Notes: generated from the letters alone by a model not told the origin. DNA of 63,239 nucleotides from an uncultured Marivita sp. (GCA_947503115.1 CANNCS010000006.1:1-63239), one strand, 5' to 3'. Positions 1 through 9,382 are shown, counted from the first letter of the stretch. Program-made: numbers and translations.

Positions 1-2
1 CT

Positions 3-764
3 ACCGGACGTCATCACGTCAATCGGAACCAGAGATTGGGCGAAAGTGGGTCAATGATCGCAGCCCTTGGTATAAGTTACGAGGTAGCGTTTTATCTGCT
101 TTTCGGTGCGGTGCTGTTCCTGAAGGGCGCGGTCCGCGGTGCGGTTCTGTTGACGCTGGTGCTTCTGGTCGGTCCACCGGCGCTTGTGCTCTTGCCTGCG
201 TGGTGGGCTGGCGTCTGGATCTGGCGGCACGCATCGGTTCTGACCGAAGGACACGGGCGCAGCCGCGCATGGGTCTTTGCTGTGGGCAGTATTACGGCGC
301 TGGTGATGATGAAAATATCGTCGATCCCCGCCGATCTGGAAGGCTTCACCGCCCAAATTCTAGCGCCTCATGACCACCATGCGGTTCTGGTCTATTCCAA
401 CGAGGTACTTTGGAACACGGTCATCGCCGTTTGCCTTGCACTGCATTTGGTTGGGGTGCGCCATCTGGCCGATACATGGCCACAACGCTCAGAAGGTGGT
501 CTGGCCAAGACGGTGCGTTGGGTCGCTGGCGGCAGTTTCTCACTCTACCTTGTACATTACCCAACGCTGCACTTGCTGGATGCGACGCTTCCAGAAGCCC
601 TTCCTGCCTACAACCTTGTGCTTTTGGTGCTGACGCTGGCGATTTGTTTTGGCTTTGCCAGCCTCTTTGAGCGGCCGATCCGGCAATATCGTGCGGTACT
701 TTACAAAGGTTGGGATCGGATCGCCCCCTATATGCCCATTGCTGGACGGAGGTCGATGTCATGA
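3..764 (+). CDS. Acyltransferase-3 family membrane protein, 3' part only
   Basis: Probable O-acyltransferase of the acyltransferase-3 family, which transfers acyl groups to surface or exported glycans in the inner membrane. The frame is open to the left edge, and the family SYE..FYLL motif (SYEVAFYLLF, about 13 residues after a TTG at position 36) normally lies mid-protein. The N-terminal half with the conserved Arg/His should therefore be outside the window. Several hydrophobic helices follow, including ones near LVLLVGPPALVLL and LVLLVLTLAICFGF, then a basic C-terminus. The TTG at 36 could be an internal start of a truncated gene, but an edge-cut gene is simpler. With the sugar transferase at the other end of the window it hints at polysaccharide decoration. 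Confidence 0.7.
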   Translation, partial: TGRHHVNRNQRLGESGSMIAALGISYEVAFYLLFGAVLFLKGAVRGAVLLTLVLLVGPPALVLLPAWWAGVWIWRHASVLTEGHGRSRAWVFAVGSITALVMMKISSIPADLEGFTAQILAPHDHHAVLVYSNEVLWNTVIAVCLALHLVGVRHLADTWPQRSEGGLAKTVRWVAGGSFSLYLVHYPTLHLLDATLPEALPAYNLVLLVLTLAICFGFASLFERPIRQYRAVLYKGWDRIAPYMPIAGRRSMS

Positions 765-1218
765 GTGAATCATTGTGCAAGGGCTGCCAAAAGATCCAGA
801 ACGGCGGGTGTCGGCGCACCAAGGCAGGCCAGCCTGTATTTCCAGCCCTAATGCTGCGCGGTGACCCGCACCAGCCCACCCAGAACAAGACAAAGGGAGA
901 TCAACCCTCCCGGAAAAGCGATCACCCCGATCACCGATATTAAGTCCACGACGCGACAAGTTTGCTCCGCGAAAGCAGCCGCAGCGCCAGAGGTCGATTC
1001 CGTGCATCGCAGCCCGCCGCGCGCGTGTAAGGAACAGAGCTACGGCAGGGCTGCTGGGTCGATGGTTTGCTACCAAAGATCCAAAAGCATGGGGCGGTGT
1101 TTCGGAATCGGCAAGAAAGTAGGGTGCTTTCATTATGTCGCCACTCTGTGGCCCAGCTTGCACCGGATTCCGTGGGCAATATTTGGGCGGAACAGAACCA
1201 GAGGGGATGTTTTCTTGC
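765..1218. other. Gap without a convincing gene
   Basis: This 454-base stretch lies between the acyltransferase and mtgA. Open frames on both strands lack recognisable domains. The only protein-like stretch is a 33-codon frame on the minus strand (949 to 848, GTG start) encoding one hydrophobic segment, without a visible ribosome-binding site. No tRNA-like fold, strong hairpin with a T-run, or repeat was seen. It may hold the mtgA promoter or remnants of a decayed gene. Confidence 0.5.
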
Positions 1219-2031
1219 ATGGCAGTTGCGCCTAATGTGCCTGCAATGGCAGGCGGAAAACCCAAATCCACAACGCAGCAGGGGCCACGGTTGGACAAAC
1301 CGAAGGCCAAGCGCAGCCGTGCCCGCAAGGAACCAGGTGTGGTGGACAAGATCCTCGCTCCCTATCGCTGGTTTGTAAAATGGGGTTTTCGGGCCGGTCT
1401 GGCGCTGATTGTTGTGGGACTGGTGATCGTTGGTCTGTTCGGCGTTGTGAATCCGCCGACGACCCACACGATGTGGTCCGAGGGCCGCCGTCTGGGGTTG
1501 CCAGTGGATCAGGTTTGGGTCGATGCCGAACAGATCGCACCTGTCATGTTCCGATCTGCTGTGGCGGCAGAGGATGCGAACTTTTGTTTGCATTGGGGCT
1601 TCGACGTCGAAGCGATTCAGGCGGCAATAGAAGCCGGTGGGTCGCGCGGTGCATCGACGATTTCACAACAGGTCGTAAAGAACGTGTTTCTTTGGCAGGA
1701 ACGGTCCTGGTTCCGCAAAGGTATGGAAGCCGTGTTGACCCCGGTTTCCGAGGCGATGTGGTCCAAGCGGCGTATCCTTGAGCTATATCTGAACGTCGCA
1801 GAATTCGATGAAGGTGTGTTTGGCGTGCAGGCCGCAGCCCGGCATTATTTTGGCGTCAATGCGCGCGATCTAAGCGCCCTGCAAGCGGCACGGCTGGCCG
1901 CAGTCCTGCCGTCACCCAAGACAAGATCCGCCTCCAACCCCAGTAATTTCGTGGACCGACGCGCCCGGTCGATACGAGGTGGGGCAGAGACCATCAATCA
2001 GGATGGGCGGGCGGCGTGTTTCCAGAATTGA
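1219..2031 (+). CDS. mtgA: Monofunctional biosynthetic peptidoglycan transglycosylase
   Basis: Polymerises lipid II glycan strands at the inner membrane (glycosyltransferase family 51) without a transpeptidase domain. From the ATG at 1219 the protein has 270 residues: a basic N-terminus, one membrane helix at about 57-77, then the GT51 motifs. These are AAEDANF (about 116-122, catalytic Glu), GASTISQQ (144-151), RKGMEA (166-171) and ILELYLN (186-192). The end matches the usual ..GA.TI..DGRA.CF pattern, so the gene is complete. Upstream ATG 1135 is in frame, but its extension has no family character. Length fits MtgA. It stands alone, with no operon partner downstream. Confidence 0.93.
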   Translation: MAVAPNVPAMAGGKPKSTTQQGPRLDKPKAKRSRARKEPGVVDKILAPYRWFVKWGFRAGLALIVVGLVIVGLFGVVNPPTTHTMWSEGRRLGLPVDQVWVDAEQIAPVMFRSAVAAEDANFCLHWGFDVEAIQAAIEAGGSRGASTISQQVVKNVFLWQERSWFRKGMEAVLTPVSEAMWSKRRILELYLNVAEFDEGVFGVQAAARHYFGVNARDLSALQAARLAAVLPSPKTRSASNPSNFVDRRARSIRGGAETINQDGRAACFQN

Positions 2032-2153
2032 TCCTGTACGGGTGAGACGAAAACCGCGCGTCGGGCATTAATCCGACCCCGGCCCATTGTATTGCGGGTC
2101 GCTTCGCGGCAATTAGAGAGGGACTGTTCACCCTTCTTCGAGACTCGTTCCGC

Positions 2154-2819
2154 ATGGCCAAACTCTATCATGTTCCGTTGTCGCCGTTCTGCCGGAAAGT
2201 CCGGCTGAGCCTTGCGGAGAAAAAGATCGAGTGCGAGTTGGTGGAAGAGAAATACTGGGAAAAAGACCCCGATTTCCTGCGCCGCAATCCTGCTGCCAAG
2301 GTGCCAGTGCTCAAGATCGATGGACGCACGATGGCGGAAAGTGCTGCGATCTGCGAATACCTTGAAGAGAAATATCCCGAGCCGCCGTTGATGCCCCGCT
2401 CTCTTGATGCACGCTATGAAGTGCGGCGGCTTGTCGGTTGGTTCGATGACAAGTTCCACAACGAGGTCACGTCGAAACTGCTTTACGAGCGGGTGAACAA
2501 GAAAGTCACCAAACAGGGTTTTCCAGACAGCGCGAACGTCAAGGCGGGCGCCAAGGCGATCAAGTATCACCTCGATTATATGGCGTGGTTGCTAGATCAC
2601 CGCCGCTGGCTGGCAGGCGATACGATGACGCTCGCGGATTTCGCAGCGGCAGCGCACCTGTCCTCGTTGGACTATATCCGCGACGTGGATTGGAACCGCA
2701 GTGCCGTGGTCAAAGACTGGTACGCCAAGATCAAGTCGCGCCCGGCGTTTCGGTCGATCCTTGCGGATCAGGTGCCGGGTTTCCCGCAACCGCCGCATTA
2801 TGCCGATCTGGATTTCTAA
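2154..2819 (+). CDS. Glutathione S-transferase family protein
   Basis: Cytosolic GST, 221 residues. The thioredoxin-fold N-terminal domain (about 1-75) has PFCRKVR at 11-17, with Cys13 as the likely thiol-activating residue. The cis-Pro segment KVPVL is at 49-53, and the gamma-glutamyl-contact Glu-Ser pair at 62-63 sits before AAICEYLEE. The all-alpha C-terminal domain has the usual capping-box region LAGDTMTLADFAAAAHLS. The PFCRK pattern is seen in bacterial GSTs related to the stringent-starvation, omega or zeta groups; the substrate cannot be predicted. It is monocistronic and is followed by a strong hairpin at 2827-2850. Confidence 0.9.
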   Translation: MAKLYHVPLSPFCRKVRLSLAEKKIECELVEEKYWEKDPDFLRRNPAAKVPVLKIDGRTMAESAAICEYLEEKYPEPPLMPRSLDARYEVRRLVGWFDDKFHNEVTSKLLYERVNKKVTKQGFPDSANVKAGAKAIKYHLDYMAWLLDHRRWLAGDTMTLADFAAAAHLSSLDYIRDVDWNRSAVVKDWYAKIKSRPAFRSILADQVPGFPQPPHYADLDF

Positions 2820-2826
2820 GGCCGAT

Positions 2827-2850
2827 CCGATTTTTCTTCCGAAAAATCGG
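2827..2850 (+). terminator. Hairpin downstream of the GST gene
   Basis: Perfect 10-bp inverted repeat (CCGATTTTTC / GAAAAATCGG) with a TTCC loop, starting 8 bases after the GST stop codon. It has no T-run on the + strand, so it may act as a processing or stability hairpin as much as a terminator. A recurrent intergenic element follows at 2875. Confidence 0.6.
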
Positions 2851-2874
2851 AACTTGGGTGGCCAGCCCCCCAAA

Positions 2875-2903
2875 CCCCCCGGCATATTTGGAAAAAGAAG
2901 AAG
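2875..2903 (+). repeat. Recurrent intergenic element, copy 1
   Basis: A C-run, GGCATATTTGGAAAAAGAAG and a further purine stretch lie just before queG. A second copy with the same order (CCCC, GAGGTATTTGAAAAA, purine-rich AGAAGA) is at 18872-18899. Both follow hairpin-like sequence at the end of a + strand gene. I recall similar elements from intergenic DNA of other Rhodobacterales; that is memory, not a search. Here the purine run also supplies the queG ribosome-binding region. Confidence 0.5.
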
Positions 2904-2915
2904 TTGGGGGCATGG

Positions 2916-3974
2916 ATGGATCTGACAGGCCGACTGAAAGAGCAGGCAAGGTCGGAAGGTTTTTCGGCCTGTCGCATCTGTCGCCCTTGGGATGTGGCTG
3001 AGGTTCCGGCGCGGCTGCAAAGCTTTCTGGACGCTGGCTATCATGGGCAGATGGGCTGGTTGGCTGATCGGGTTCATTGGCGCGGAGCGCCGCAGATGCT
3101 GTGGCCGGAGGCGCAGTCGGTCATTGTCTTGGCCGAGAATTACGGGCCGGAGCTCGATCCGTTGGAGGTGTTGGCGCATTCCGAGCGGGCGGCGATTTCC
3201 GTCTATGCTCAGAACCGCGATTATCATGATGTGGTCAAGAAACGGCTCAAACGACTTGCGCGCTGGTTGATCGCTGAGGCGGGCGGAGAAGTGAAGGTGT
3301 TTGTCGACACAGCACCAGTGCCGGAAAAGCCTTTGGGGCAGGCGGCGGGTCTGGGCTGGCAGGGCAAGCATACCAATCTTGTGTCGCGCGATTTGGGGTC
3401 GTGGTTCTTTATCGGGTCGGTGTTCACAACGCTTGATCTGATACCGGATGCAGCAGAGGTGGATCATTGCGGATCGTGTCGAGCCTGTCTGGATGTGTGC
3501 CCGACGGATGCCTTTCCCGCGCCCTACCGGTTGGACGCGCGGCGCTGCATTTCCTATCTGACAATTGAACATCACGGGCCTGTGGATGAAGACCTGCGCG
3601 GTTTGATGGGCAACCGAATTTATGGCTGTGATGATTGTTTGGCCGTGTGCCCATGGAACAAGTTTGCAAGCCTCGCGGCAGAGGTGAAATACCACGCACG
3701 CGATGATCTGGTGACCCCAGATCTGGCGGAGCTTGCGCAGTTGGATGATGCGGGGTTTCGGGAGCGGTTCTCGGGCTCGCCGATCAAGCGGATCGGGCGC
3801 AACCGCTTTGTGCGCAATGTGCTTTATGCGATCGGCAATTCTGGATCTCCGCGATTGCGCTCCGTCGCTCAGGCGTTGATGGATGATCCCGATGAAACCG
3901 TTGCCGATGCGGCGCGTTGGGCCGCGATGCGACTTGGCGATGTCGCAAACGCGCGGGCCGGGTCTTGCGACTAG
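2916..3974 (+). CDS. queG: Epoxyqueuosine reductase
   Basis: Last step of tRNA queuosine synthesis: cobalamin- and [4Fe-4S]-dependent reduction of epoxyqueuosine in the cytosol. From ATG 2916 the protein has 352 residues. The DTAPVPEK motif is at 131-138, with Asp131 the likely proton donor. Two ferredoxin-type Cys sets follow: C185, C188, C191, C195-P, and C211, C238, C241, C245-P. A HEAT-like C-terminal tail (about 290-350) matches the family. A TTG four codons upstream is in frame, but the ATG preceded by AGAAGAAG fits better. No other queuosine gene is nearby. Confidence 0.95.
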   Translation: MDLTGRLKEQARSEGFSACRICRPWDVAEVPARLQSFLDAGYHGQMGWLADRVHWRGAPQMLWPEAQSVIVLAENYGPELDPLEVLAHSERAAISVYAQNRDYHDVVKKRLKRLARWLIAEAGGEVKVFVDTAPVPEKPLGQAAGLGWQGKHTNLVSRDLGSWFFIGSVFTTLDLIPDAAEVDHCGSCRACLDVCPTDAFPAPYRLDARRCISYLTIEHHGPVDEDLRGLMGNRIYGCDDCLAVCPWNKFASLAAEVKYHARDDLVTPDLAELAQLDDAGFRERFSGSPIKRIGRNRFVRNVLYAIGNSGSPRLRSVAQALMDDPDETVADAARWAAMRLGDVANARAGSCD

Positions 3975-4001
3975 TCTAGGTCAGTCGCAGGAGGCGGGTT
4001 T

Positions 4002-6011
4002 ATGGCAATTCTACTGGGTGTGGACACCGGCGGCACGTACACCGATGCCGTGCTGATGCGCGACGAAGACATGGTGATCGCCAGTGCCAAGGCGCTGACG
4101 ACGCGGCAGGATCTGGCCATCGGGGTGCGCGAGGCAGTGAAGGCGGTTCTTGCAGAGTCGTTTGTGTCTCCTGGCGACATCGCCTTGGCGTCTTTGTCTA
4201 CCACCTTGGCGACCAATGCGTTGGTCGAAGGGCAGGGTGCGCGGGTGGCTTTGATCTATATTGGGTTCTCTGAGCGCGATATTGGAGCGCAAGGTCTGGC
4301 CGAGGCGCTTGCTGGTGATCCGGTGTTGGTGACCGCTGGAGGGCACAGTCATAGCGGGTCGGAAGTTGCGCCTTTGGATGTGGCATTGATCGCAGAGTGG
4401 GCTTCGGCGCAAGACGTGTCGGCCTTTGCCATCGCGGCGCAGTTCGGCACGCGCAATCCAGCGCATGAGGTGGCAGCGCGAGATGCTGTCCGTGCGGCAA
4501 CTGGGCGGCCTGTCACCTGTTCGCACGAATTGTCGGCCAAACTGGGGGGGCCGAAGCGGGCGTTGACCGCCGTTCTGAACGCGCGGCTGATCGGGTTGAC
4601 CCATCGTTTGATCGGGCGGGCCGAGGGGGCGTTGCGCGAGTTGGGGATTGATGCGCCACTGATGGTGGTGCGGGGCGATGGGGCGTTGATGTCAGCGGCG
4701 CAGGCGCAGGAGCGGCCCATCGAGACCATTCTGAGCGGGCCTGCGGCCTCTATCGTCGGTGCGCGTTGGTTGACCGGGGCGGATCAGGCTTTGGTGTCTG
4801 ACATTGGTGGGACGACGACCGACATCGCCGTATTGCGCAATGGGCAGCCGGTGATCGACCCCGACGGCGCGCGGGTTGGGCCACATCGCACAATGGTCGA
4901 AGCGGTGGCAATGCGCACACACGGGTTGGGCGGTGACAGCGAGGTGCGGTTGACCAGCGAGGGCCTGACCGGGGGCGTGACCCTAGGGCCGAAGCGCGTG
5001 CTGCCCGTGGCGCTTGTGGCGCAGGATGCGCCGGAGGTTGTGCACAAGGCGCTGGACGAGCAGATGAACAGGCCCGTTCCCGGTGAATACGATGCGCGGT
5101 TTGTGCGTCGGGTCGAGGGGCAGGATGCAGTCGGCTTGCCAGAGCGCGCGCAGGCGGTGCTTGATCGGATCACAGTTGCACCGCAGCCTTTGGGCGCTGT
5201 GGTTCAGACACGGCTCGAGGCGCAGTCGCTGCGACTGCTGGTGTCGCGCGGATTGGTGCAGGTGGCCGGTCCAACCCCGACGGACGCGCTGCATGTGCTG
5301 GGACGGTTCACCCATTGGGATGCGACGGCGTCGGAAAAGGCGCTTGCCTTATTGGCCCGCAACCGTGCTGGATCGGGAGAAAAGCACGCCCATAACTCGC
5401 TGGAGATGGCTGAACAGATCGTTGATGCACTGACCCACGCCACTGGCACCGTGCTTTTGGAGGCCGCGTTTGCCGAGGACGGGATGGAGGATCCATCGGC
5501 CTTGGCCTTGCATCCGCTGATGGCGCGCGGTTTGCGACAGATGCCGGGACTGGTGCGTCTGACGGCTGGGCTTGGCGTGCCTGTGGTTGGGTTGGGAGCC
5601 TCGGCACAAACGACATATCCGGCGGTTGGACAGTACCTGAATGCCGAGATGCTGCTGCCTGATCATGGCGATGTGGCCAACGCGATCGGTGCTGTAACCG
5701 GGCGCATTCGGATGCTGCGCGAAGGTCTGGTCAGCAGCCCGTCCGAAGGGCTTTTCCGGGCACATCTTACAGACGCACCGCAGGATTTCCGCGATCCCGA
5801 CGCGGCGATGGCGATGCTCGAGGCAACGTTGACCGCGGCGGCGACTGAAGACGCGGAAGCGGCGGGTGCGGCGTCGGTTCATGTGCAGGTCTGGCGCGAA
5901 GTTAAACGGGCGGAAATCGAAGCGCGCGAGATGTTTGTGGAGGCGCGGATCGTGGTCGAAGCCACAGGGCGGCCCCGGATAGCTGCTCACGCAGGCGAGA
6001 CTGGTTTGTAA
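4002..6011 (+). CDS. Hydantoinase/oxoprolinase A-type protein (HyuA-like)
   Basis: ATP-dependent ring-opening hydrolase of the hydantoinase A / oxoprolinase family, 669 residues and cytosolic. The ASKHA-fold phosphate loops are visible: GVDTGGTYTD (6-15) and DIGGTTTD (267-274). STTLATNALVEG (66-77) and ETILSGPAASIVGA (241-254) are typical of the family. Substrates in the family include 5-oxoproline, N-methylhydantoin and acetone (acetone carboxylase beta subunit). The usual HyuB-type partner is absent on either side, so the substrate is open. It starts 27 bases after queG and may be cotranscribed, but no functional link is evident. Confidence 0.85.
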   Translation: MAILLGVDTGGTYTDAVLMRDEDMVIASAKALTTRQDLAIGVREAVKAVLAESFVSPGDIALASLSTTLATNALVEGQGARVALIYIGFSERDIGAQGLAEALAGDPVLVTAGGHSHSGSEVAPLDVALIAEWASAQDVSAFAIAAQFGTRNPAHEVAARDAVRAATGRPVTCSHELSAKLGGPKRALTAVLNARLIGLTHRLIGRAEGALRELGIDAPLMVVRGDGALMSAAQAQERPIETILSGPAASIVGARWLTGADQALVSDIGGTTTDIAVLRNGQPVIDPDGARVGPHRTMVEAVAMRTHGLGGDSEVRLTSEGLTGGVTLGPKRVLPVALVAQDAPEVVHKALDEQMNRPVPGEYDARFVRRVEGQDAVGLPERAQAVLDRITVAPQPLGAVVQTRLEAQSLRLLVSRGLVQVAGPTPTDALHVLGRFTHWDATASEKALALLARNRAGSGEKHAHNSLEMAEQIVDALTHATGTVLLEAAFAEDGMEDPSALALHPLMARGLRQMPGLVRLTAGLGVPVVGLGASAQTTYPAVGQYLNAEMLLPDHGDVANAIGAVTGRIRMLREGLVSSPSEGLFRAHLTDAPQDFRDPDAAMAMLEATLTAAATEDAEAAGAASVHVQVWREVKRAEIEAREMFVEARIVVEATGRPRIAAHAGETGL

Positions 6012-6043
6012 CAAGGGTTGGACTTGCGGTCGCGCGCGCCATT

Positions 6044-6049
6044 TATAGT
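6044..6049 (+). promoter_or_regulatory. Possible -10 element for msrBA
   Basis: TATAGT lies 27 bases upstream of the msrB start, in a stretch richer in A/T than its surroundings. A TTGGAC at 6018-6023 resembles a -35 box, but the 20-base spacer is too long, so the call rests mainly on the -10-like hexamer. Confidence 0.25.
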
Positions 6050-6075
6050 GTCGAGACGTTTAATGGAGGTGCCCT

Positions 6076-6525
6076 ATGGCCAAGTACGAAAAGAACCCGG
6101 ACGTGATTGCCACGCTGTCGCCGGAACAGTTCTATGTGACGCAGGAAAGCGGAACGGAACGCCCGGGCACTGGGGAATACCTCAATAACAAGGAGCCTGG
6201 CATCTACGTCGATATCGTCAGCGGTGAGCCTCTTTTCGCGAGCGCGGACAAATACGAGTCCGGCTGCGGTTGGCCCAGCTTTACCAAGCCGATCGAACCC
6301 GCGCACATGAATGAACTGCGCGACATGTCCCACGGGATGATCCGCATTGAGGTGCGCTCGACCCATGGTGACAGCCATTTGGGCCACGTGTTCCCTGACG
6401 GCCCGCAAGACCGGGGTGGCCTGCGCTATTGCATCAATTCCGCCAGCCTACGGTTTATCCATCGTGACGATATGGAGGCCGAAGGCTATGGTACTTATCT
6501 GGATCAAGTGGAGGATGTGGCATGA
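6076..6525 (+). CDS. msrB: Peptide-methionine (R)-S-oxide reductase
   Basis: Repairs methionine-R-sulfoxide in oxidised proteins, presumably in the cytosol because no signal peptide is seen. It has 149 residues. CGWPSF at 64-69, [11 protein letters not shown] at 100-110 and RYCINSASL at 118-126 are present; Cys119 is catalytic and Cys64 the probable resolving Cys. The two CxxC zinc pairs found in many MsrB proteins are missing, as in the zinc-free subgroup. GGAG lies 6-10 bases before the ATG. The stop codon overlaps the msrA start (ATGA), giving a translationally coupled pair that covers both sulfoxide diastereomers. Confidence 0.94.
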   Translation: MAKYEKNPDVIATLSPEQFYVTQESGTERPGTGEYLNNKEPGIYVDIVSGEPLFASADKYESGCGWPSFTKPIEPAHMNELRDMSHGMIRIEVRSTHGDSHLGHVFPDGPQDRGGLRYCINSASLRFIHRDDMEAEGYGTYLDQVEDVA

Positions 6526-7028
6526 CTGAACGTGCTGTTCTGGCCGGTGGTTGTTTCTGGGGGATGCAGGATCTGATCCGCAAGCTGCCCGGCGTGCAGG
6601 GAACCCGCGTGGGCTATACTGGTGGCGATGTGCCCAACGCGACCTATCGCAATCACGGCACCCATGCCGAAGGGATCGAGATCGTTTTCGATCCGTCGGT
6701 AATCTCGTATCGCAAGCTGCTTGAGTTTTTCTTTCAGATTCACGATCCGACCACGCTCAACCGACAGGGCAATGACCGGGGCATGAGTTATCGATCGGCG
6801 ATCTATTATGTCGACGAGGCGCAGAAGGACTGTGCTCTGGACACGATTGCGGATGTGAATGCGTCGGGCGTCTGGCCCGGCAAGGTTGTCACCGAAGTGG
6901 AGCCAGTGGGTGATTTCTGGGAAGCTGAACCTGAGCATCAGGATTACCTTGAACGGATCCCGAACGGCTATACTTGCCACTTCCCGCGCGCAGACTGGGT
7001 TCTGCCGAAACGTGATGCGGCCGAGTAA
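6522..7028 (+). CDS. msrA: Peptide-methionine (S)-S-oxide reductase
   Basis: Reduces methionine-S-sulfoxide, complementing MsrB. It has 168 residues, the short single-domain form. The GCFWG motif is at 10-14 with catalytic Cys11. GYTGG, Y..V..H..HAE and the long central family block (near [13 protein letters not shown] and [11 protein letters not shown]) are present. The gene starts inside the msrB stop codon (ATGA) and ends before a strong shared hairpin at 7048-7069. Confidence 0.95.
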   Translation: MTERAVLAGGCFWGMQDLIRKLPGVQGTRVGYTGGDVPNATYRNHGTHAEGIEIVFDPSVISYRKLLEFFFQIHDPTTLNRQGNDRGMSYRSAIYYVDEAQKDCALDTIADVNASGVWPGKVVTEVEPVGDFWEAEPEHQDYLERIPNGYTCHFPRADWVLPKRDAAE

Positions 7029-7047
7029 GTAACGCGGCAAAACAACG

Positions 7048-7069
7048 GGAGGCCTGTGCGCAGGCCTTC
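7048..7069. terminator. Bidirectional terminator between msrA and plsY
   Basis: The inverted repeat GGAGGCCTG / CAGGCCTTC with a TGCG loop lies between two convergent genes. The + side continues with CTCTTC and the minus side with GTTGTTTTGCC, so it plausibly stops both transcripts. Confidence 0.65.
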
Positions 7070-7084
7070 CTCTTCAAAACTGGA

Positions 7085-7696
7085 TCAGGCTTTCTTGCCA
7101 CCAATTCGCGGCTCGGTGCCCGCTTTGAGGCGTGCCAAGTTTTCGCGGTGACGCCAGATGATGAGCAGCGCAAGGATCATGGTCAGGAAAAACACCTGTC
7201 CCTGACCGACCAGAAGACACCACATAATTGACCACGATGCGGCCACCAGTGCGGACAGGCTGGAGATCCGGCTGATGACAGCTGTGGCAAGCCATGTGGC
7301 ACAGGCCAACAGGCCAACAGGCCATGCAAGGGCAAGCATCAAACCCAGGAAGGTCGCGACCCCTTTTCCGCCTTTGAAGCCAAGCCAGACGGGAAAGCAG
7401 TGGCCAAGAAATGCGGCAAGTGCTGTAATCTGGGCGGCTGCTTCGCCGGCGAACTCACGCGCCAACAGCACCGCCACCGCGCCTTTTGCGCCGTCCAGCA
7501 AGAGGGTTGCTGCAGCAGCGCCTTTGTTGCCAGTGCGCAGCACATTGGTCGCGCCGATGTTGCCGGACCCTATTTCGCGCAGATTGCCCAGCCCCATCGC
7601 CTTGGTCAGTAGCAGGCCAAACGGAATCGAGCCAAGCAGGTATCCGACGAGAGCCCAAAGGGCGTAGAGTGCTATGCCTGTCTCAAGCGTTGGCAT
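7085..7696 (-). CDS. plsY: Glycerol-3-phosphate acyltransferase PlsY
   Basis: Membrane enzyme that transfers acyl groups from acyl phosphate to glycerol-3-phosphate, the first step of phospholipid synthesis. It has 203 residues and about five membrane helices. The three PlsY motifs are clear: GSIPFG (22-27), [12 protein letters not shown] (43-54) and [18 protein letters not shown] (98-115). The start overlaps the pyrC stop by one base (TGATG on the minus strand), so it is the last gene of the pyrB-pyrC transcript. Confidence 0.96.
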   Translation of the reverse strand: MPTLETGIALYALWALVGYLLGSIPFGLLLTKAMGLGNLREIGSGNIGATNVLRTGNKGAAAATLLLDGAKGAVAVLLAREFAGEAAAQITALAAFLGHCFPVWLGFKGGKGVATFLGLMLALAWPVGLLACATWLATAVISRISSLSALVAASWSIMWCLLVGQGQVFFLTMILALLIIWRHRENLARLKAGTEPRIGGKKA

Positions 7697-8991
7697 CAGG
7701 CGCTCCGGTAGACCGAGGTTCCGCTGACGAAGGTTTCAAGAACCTTACCTTGCAAGCGCGCGCCGTCAAAGGGCGTGTTTTTCGACTTGGACAGCAGTTT
7801 GAAGCGATCAAGCACGATGGGTTTGTCGGGATCGAAGAGAACCAGATCGGCAGGCGCGCCTTTGGTCAAACGGCCGCATTCAAGCCCCATCCGTTTTGCC
7901 GGGTTCAACGACAGCGCACGGAACAGCGTCGGTAAGTCCAGGTCGCCAGAATGATATAGCCGCATCAGTACCGGCAGCATGGTTTCCAGACCGACGGCTC
8001 CGCTCGCCGCTTCTTCGAACGGCAGGCGCTTGCTTTCCTCGTCCTGCGGAGTGTGGAACGATCCGATTACGTCGATCAGGCCGGATTTCACGGCTTCGAC
8101 GACCGCCTGTCGGTCGTCCTCGGATCGTAGCGGCGGCTTGACCTTGAAGAAGGTGCGGTAGTCAGCGACGTCGTATTCGTTGAGCGTCAGGTGGTGCATC
8201 GACACCCCCGCCGTCACGTCGAACCCATTGCGCTTGGCCCGTTCCAGCGCGGGCAGGGCGCGGGTCGTGGTGATCTGGTCAGCGTGATAACGCACGCCGG
8301 TCATCTCCACGAGCGCGATGTCCCGGTCGATCCCCATGCGTTCCGCCATCGGAGTGACGCTTGGCAGACCGCGCAGGGAGGCGAACTTGCCCGATGTGGT
8401 GGCGGCTCCTGCTGACAGGTTGGGTTCCTGTGGGTGGCCGACGACCAACGCGCCCAACGCACGCGCATAGGTCATGGCCCGGCTGAGAACCTTGGTGTCA
8501 CGAACCACACGGTCGCAATCGGTGAACGCGACCGCCCCAGCATCCATGAGAAAACCGATCTCGGTCATTTCGCGACCTTCACGGCCTTTGGTCAAAGCGG
8601 CCATCGGCAACACGTGTACGGGGGCGGCCTCGTTCGCGCGCCGCCGCACGAATTCAAGCGCCTCAGGCGTGTCGATAGATGGGTTTGTATCGGGGCGGGT
8701 CACGATGGTGGTCACCCCCCCCGCTGCCGCCGCAAGACCGGCAGACCCATAGCTCTCTTTGTGCCGCTCGCCGGGCTCGCAAATCTTGACGCCAATATCG
8801 ACAATACCGGGTGCAAGGTACTTTCCGCCAGCATCGCGGCGGTTTTCGTCCGATATGTGATCTGTGCTGATCTCTGGGGTCGGGGTGTCGAACACTTCGG
8901 CAATGATGCCATTGCGCACAAGGATCGCGCCGGGCTTGACCTCGGCTGCCTCGGGATCGACCAGACGTGTGTTGGTGATAAGAAGTGTCAT
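7696..8991 (-). CDS. Dihydroorotase homologue with lost catalytic residues (PyrC'-like)
   Basis: Full-length (431 residues) amidohydrolase of the class I dihydroorotase family, encoded in one operon with pyrB. The usual D-x-H-x-H metal motif reads D65-I-G67-V-K69, so both zinc His residues are replaced. The C-terminal motif normally starting T-D-H reads S311-F312-H313, so the catalytic Asp is Phe. His186 and His236 are kept. A classical dihydroorotase reaction is therefore unlikely. In Pseudomonas, an inactive PyrC' is needed to assemble the PyrB dodecamer, and that structural role is the natural inference here. The ATG at 8991 was chosen because an upstream extension has no family character. 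A functional PyrC must lie elsewhere. Confidence 0.9.
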   Translation of the reverse strand: MTLLITNTRLVDPEAAEVKPGAILVRNGIIAEVFDTPTPEISTDHISDENRRDAGGKYLAPGIVDIGVKICEPGERHKESYGSAGLAAAAGGVTTIVTRPDTNPSIDTPEALEFVRRRANEAAPVHVLPMAALTKGREGREMTEIGFLMDAGAVAFTDCDRVVRDTKVLSRAMTYARALGALVVGHPQEPNLSAGAATTSGKFASLRGLPSVTPMAERMGIDRDIALVEMTGVRYHADQITTTRALPALERAKRNGFDVTAGVSMHHLTLNEYDVADYRTFFKVKPPLRSEDDRQAVVEAVKSGLIDVIGSFHTPQDEESKRLPFEEAASGAVGLETMLPVLMRLYHSGDLDLPTLFRALSLNPAKRMGLECGRLTKGAPADLVLFDPDKPIVLDRFKLLSKSKNTPFDGARLQGKVLETFVSGTSVYRSA

Positions 8992-8992
8992 G

Positions 8993-9382
8993 TCACGCCG
9001 CCTGTTTCTGACGCGCTGCGTTGATCTGGTCGATCGCCGCACCTGTGTCTGGCTGATATTTGATGAGGTGCTTGTCGCCGGATTTGGTGATGATCTGTAC
9101 CGATCCGGCAATCGTTCGTACCTTGACGATGTCGTCTAACCGCGCCTTGCGTTCATAGGGGCCTGTGAGGCTGGTGCTGTTCATCGTCCAAACCTCGTCC
9201 ATGACCTCATCCGCCATATACCATCCCCGTAGGGCAACTGCGGCAAACCCGCCAACCGCACCAGTCCAGACATGCGGATTGTCCAAAACCCAGAGGATTA
9301 GCATCCCGGCCGCCATCGCAAATGCCGTCATGACCACGTGGGCGCGGATGTAGGTGGTCATATCAGGTTTGAATTCGATCAT
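8993..9382 (-). CDS. Small membrane protein between pyrB and pyrC'
   Basis: Unrecognised protein of 129 residues from the ATG at 9382; a TTG at 9400, right after the upstream stop, would add six residues. Two hydrophobic segments (about 12-30 and 37-52) are followed by a soluble domain with beta-rich character (KARLDDIVKVRTIAGSVQII), rather like a small PH-type domain on a membrane anchor. It ends two bases before the pyrC' start, so it is cotranscribed with the pyrimidine genes. No function is proposed. Confidence 0.7.
   Translation of the reverse strand: MIEFKPDMTTYIRAHVVMTAFAMAAGMLILWVLDNPHVWTGAVGGFAAVALRGWYMADEVMDEVWTMNSTSLTGPYERKARLDDIVKVRTIAGSVQIITKSGDKHLIKYQPDTGAAIDQINAARQKQAA

Noticed and set aside
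848-949. Minus-strand 33-codon frame (GTG start) encoding one hydrophobic helix
   Set aside because: No ribosome-binding site, no ATG and an upstream extension without coding character; one hydrophobic stretch in 450 bases of non-coding DNA can occur by chance.
1135-1218. Longer N-terminus for MtgA from ATG 1135
   Set aside because: The added residues (Cys/Gly-rich) do not resemble MtgA N-termini; ATG 1219 gives a normal basic leader and membrane helix.
2172-3695. Long minus-strand frames opposite the GST and queG genes
   Set aside because: They are antisense to clear, motif-bearing genes and are rich in Arg/His/Pro, as typical of shadow frames in GC-rich DNA.
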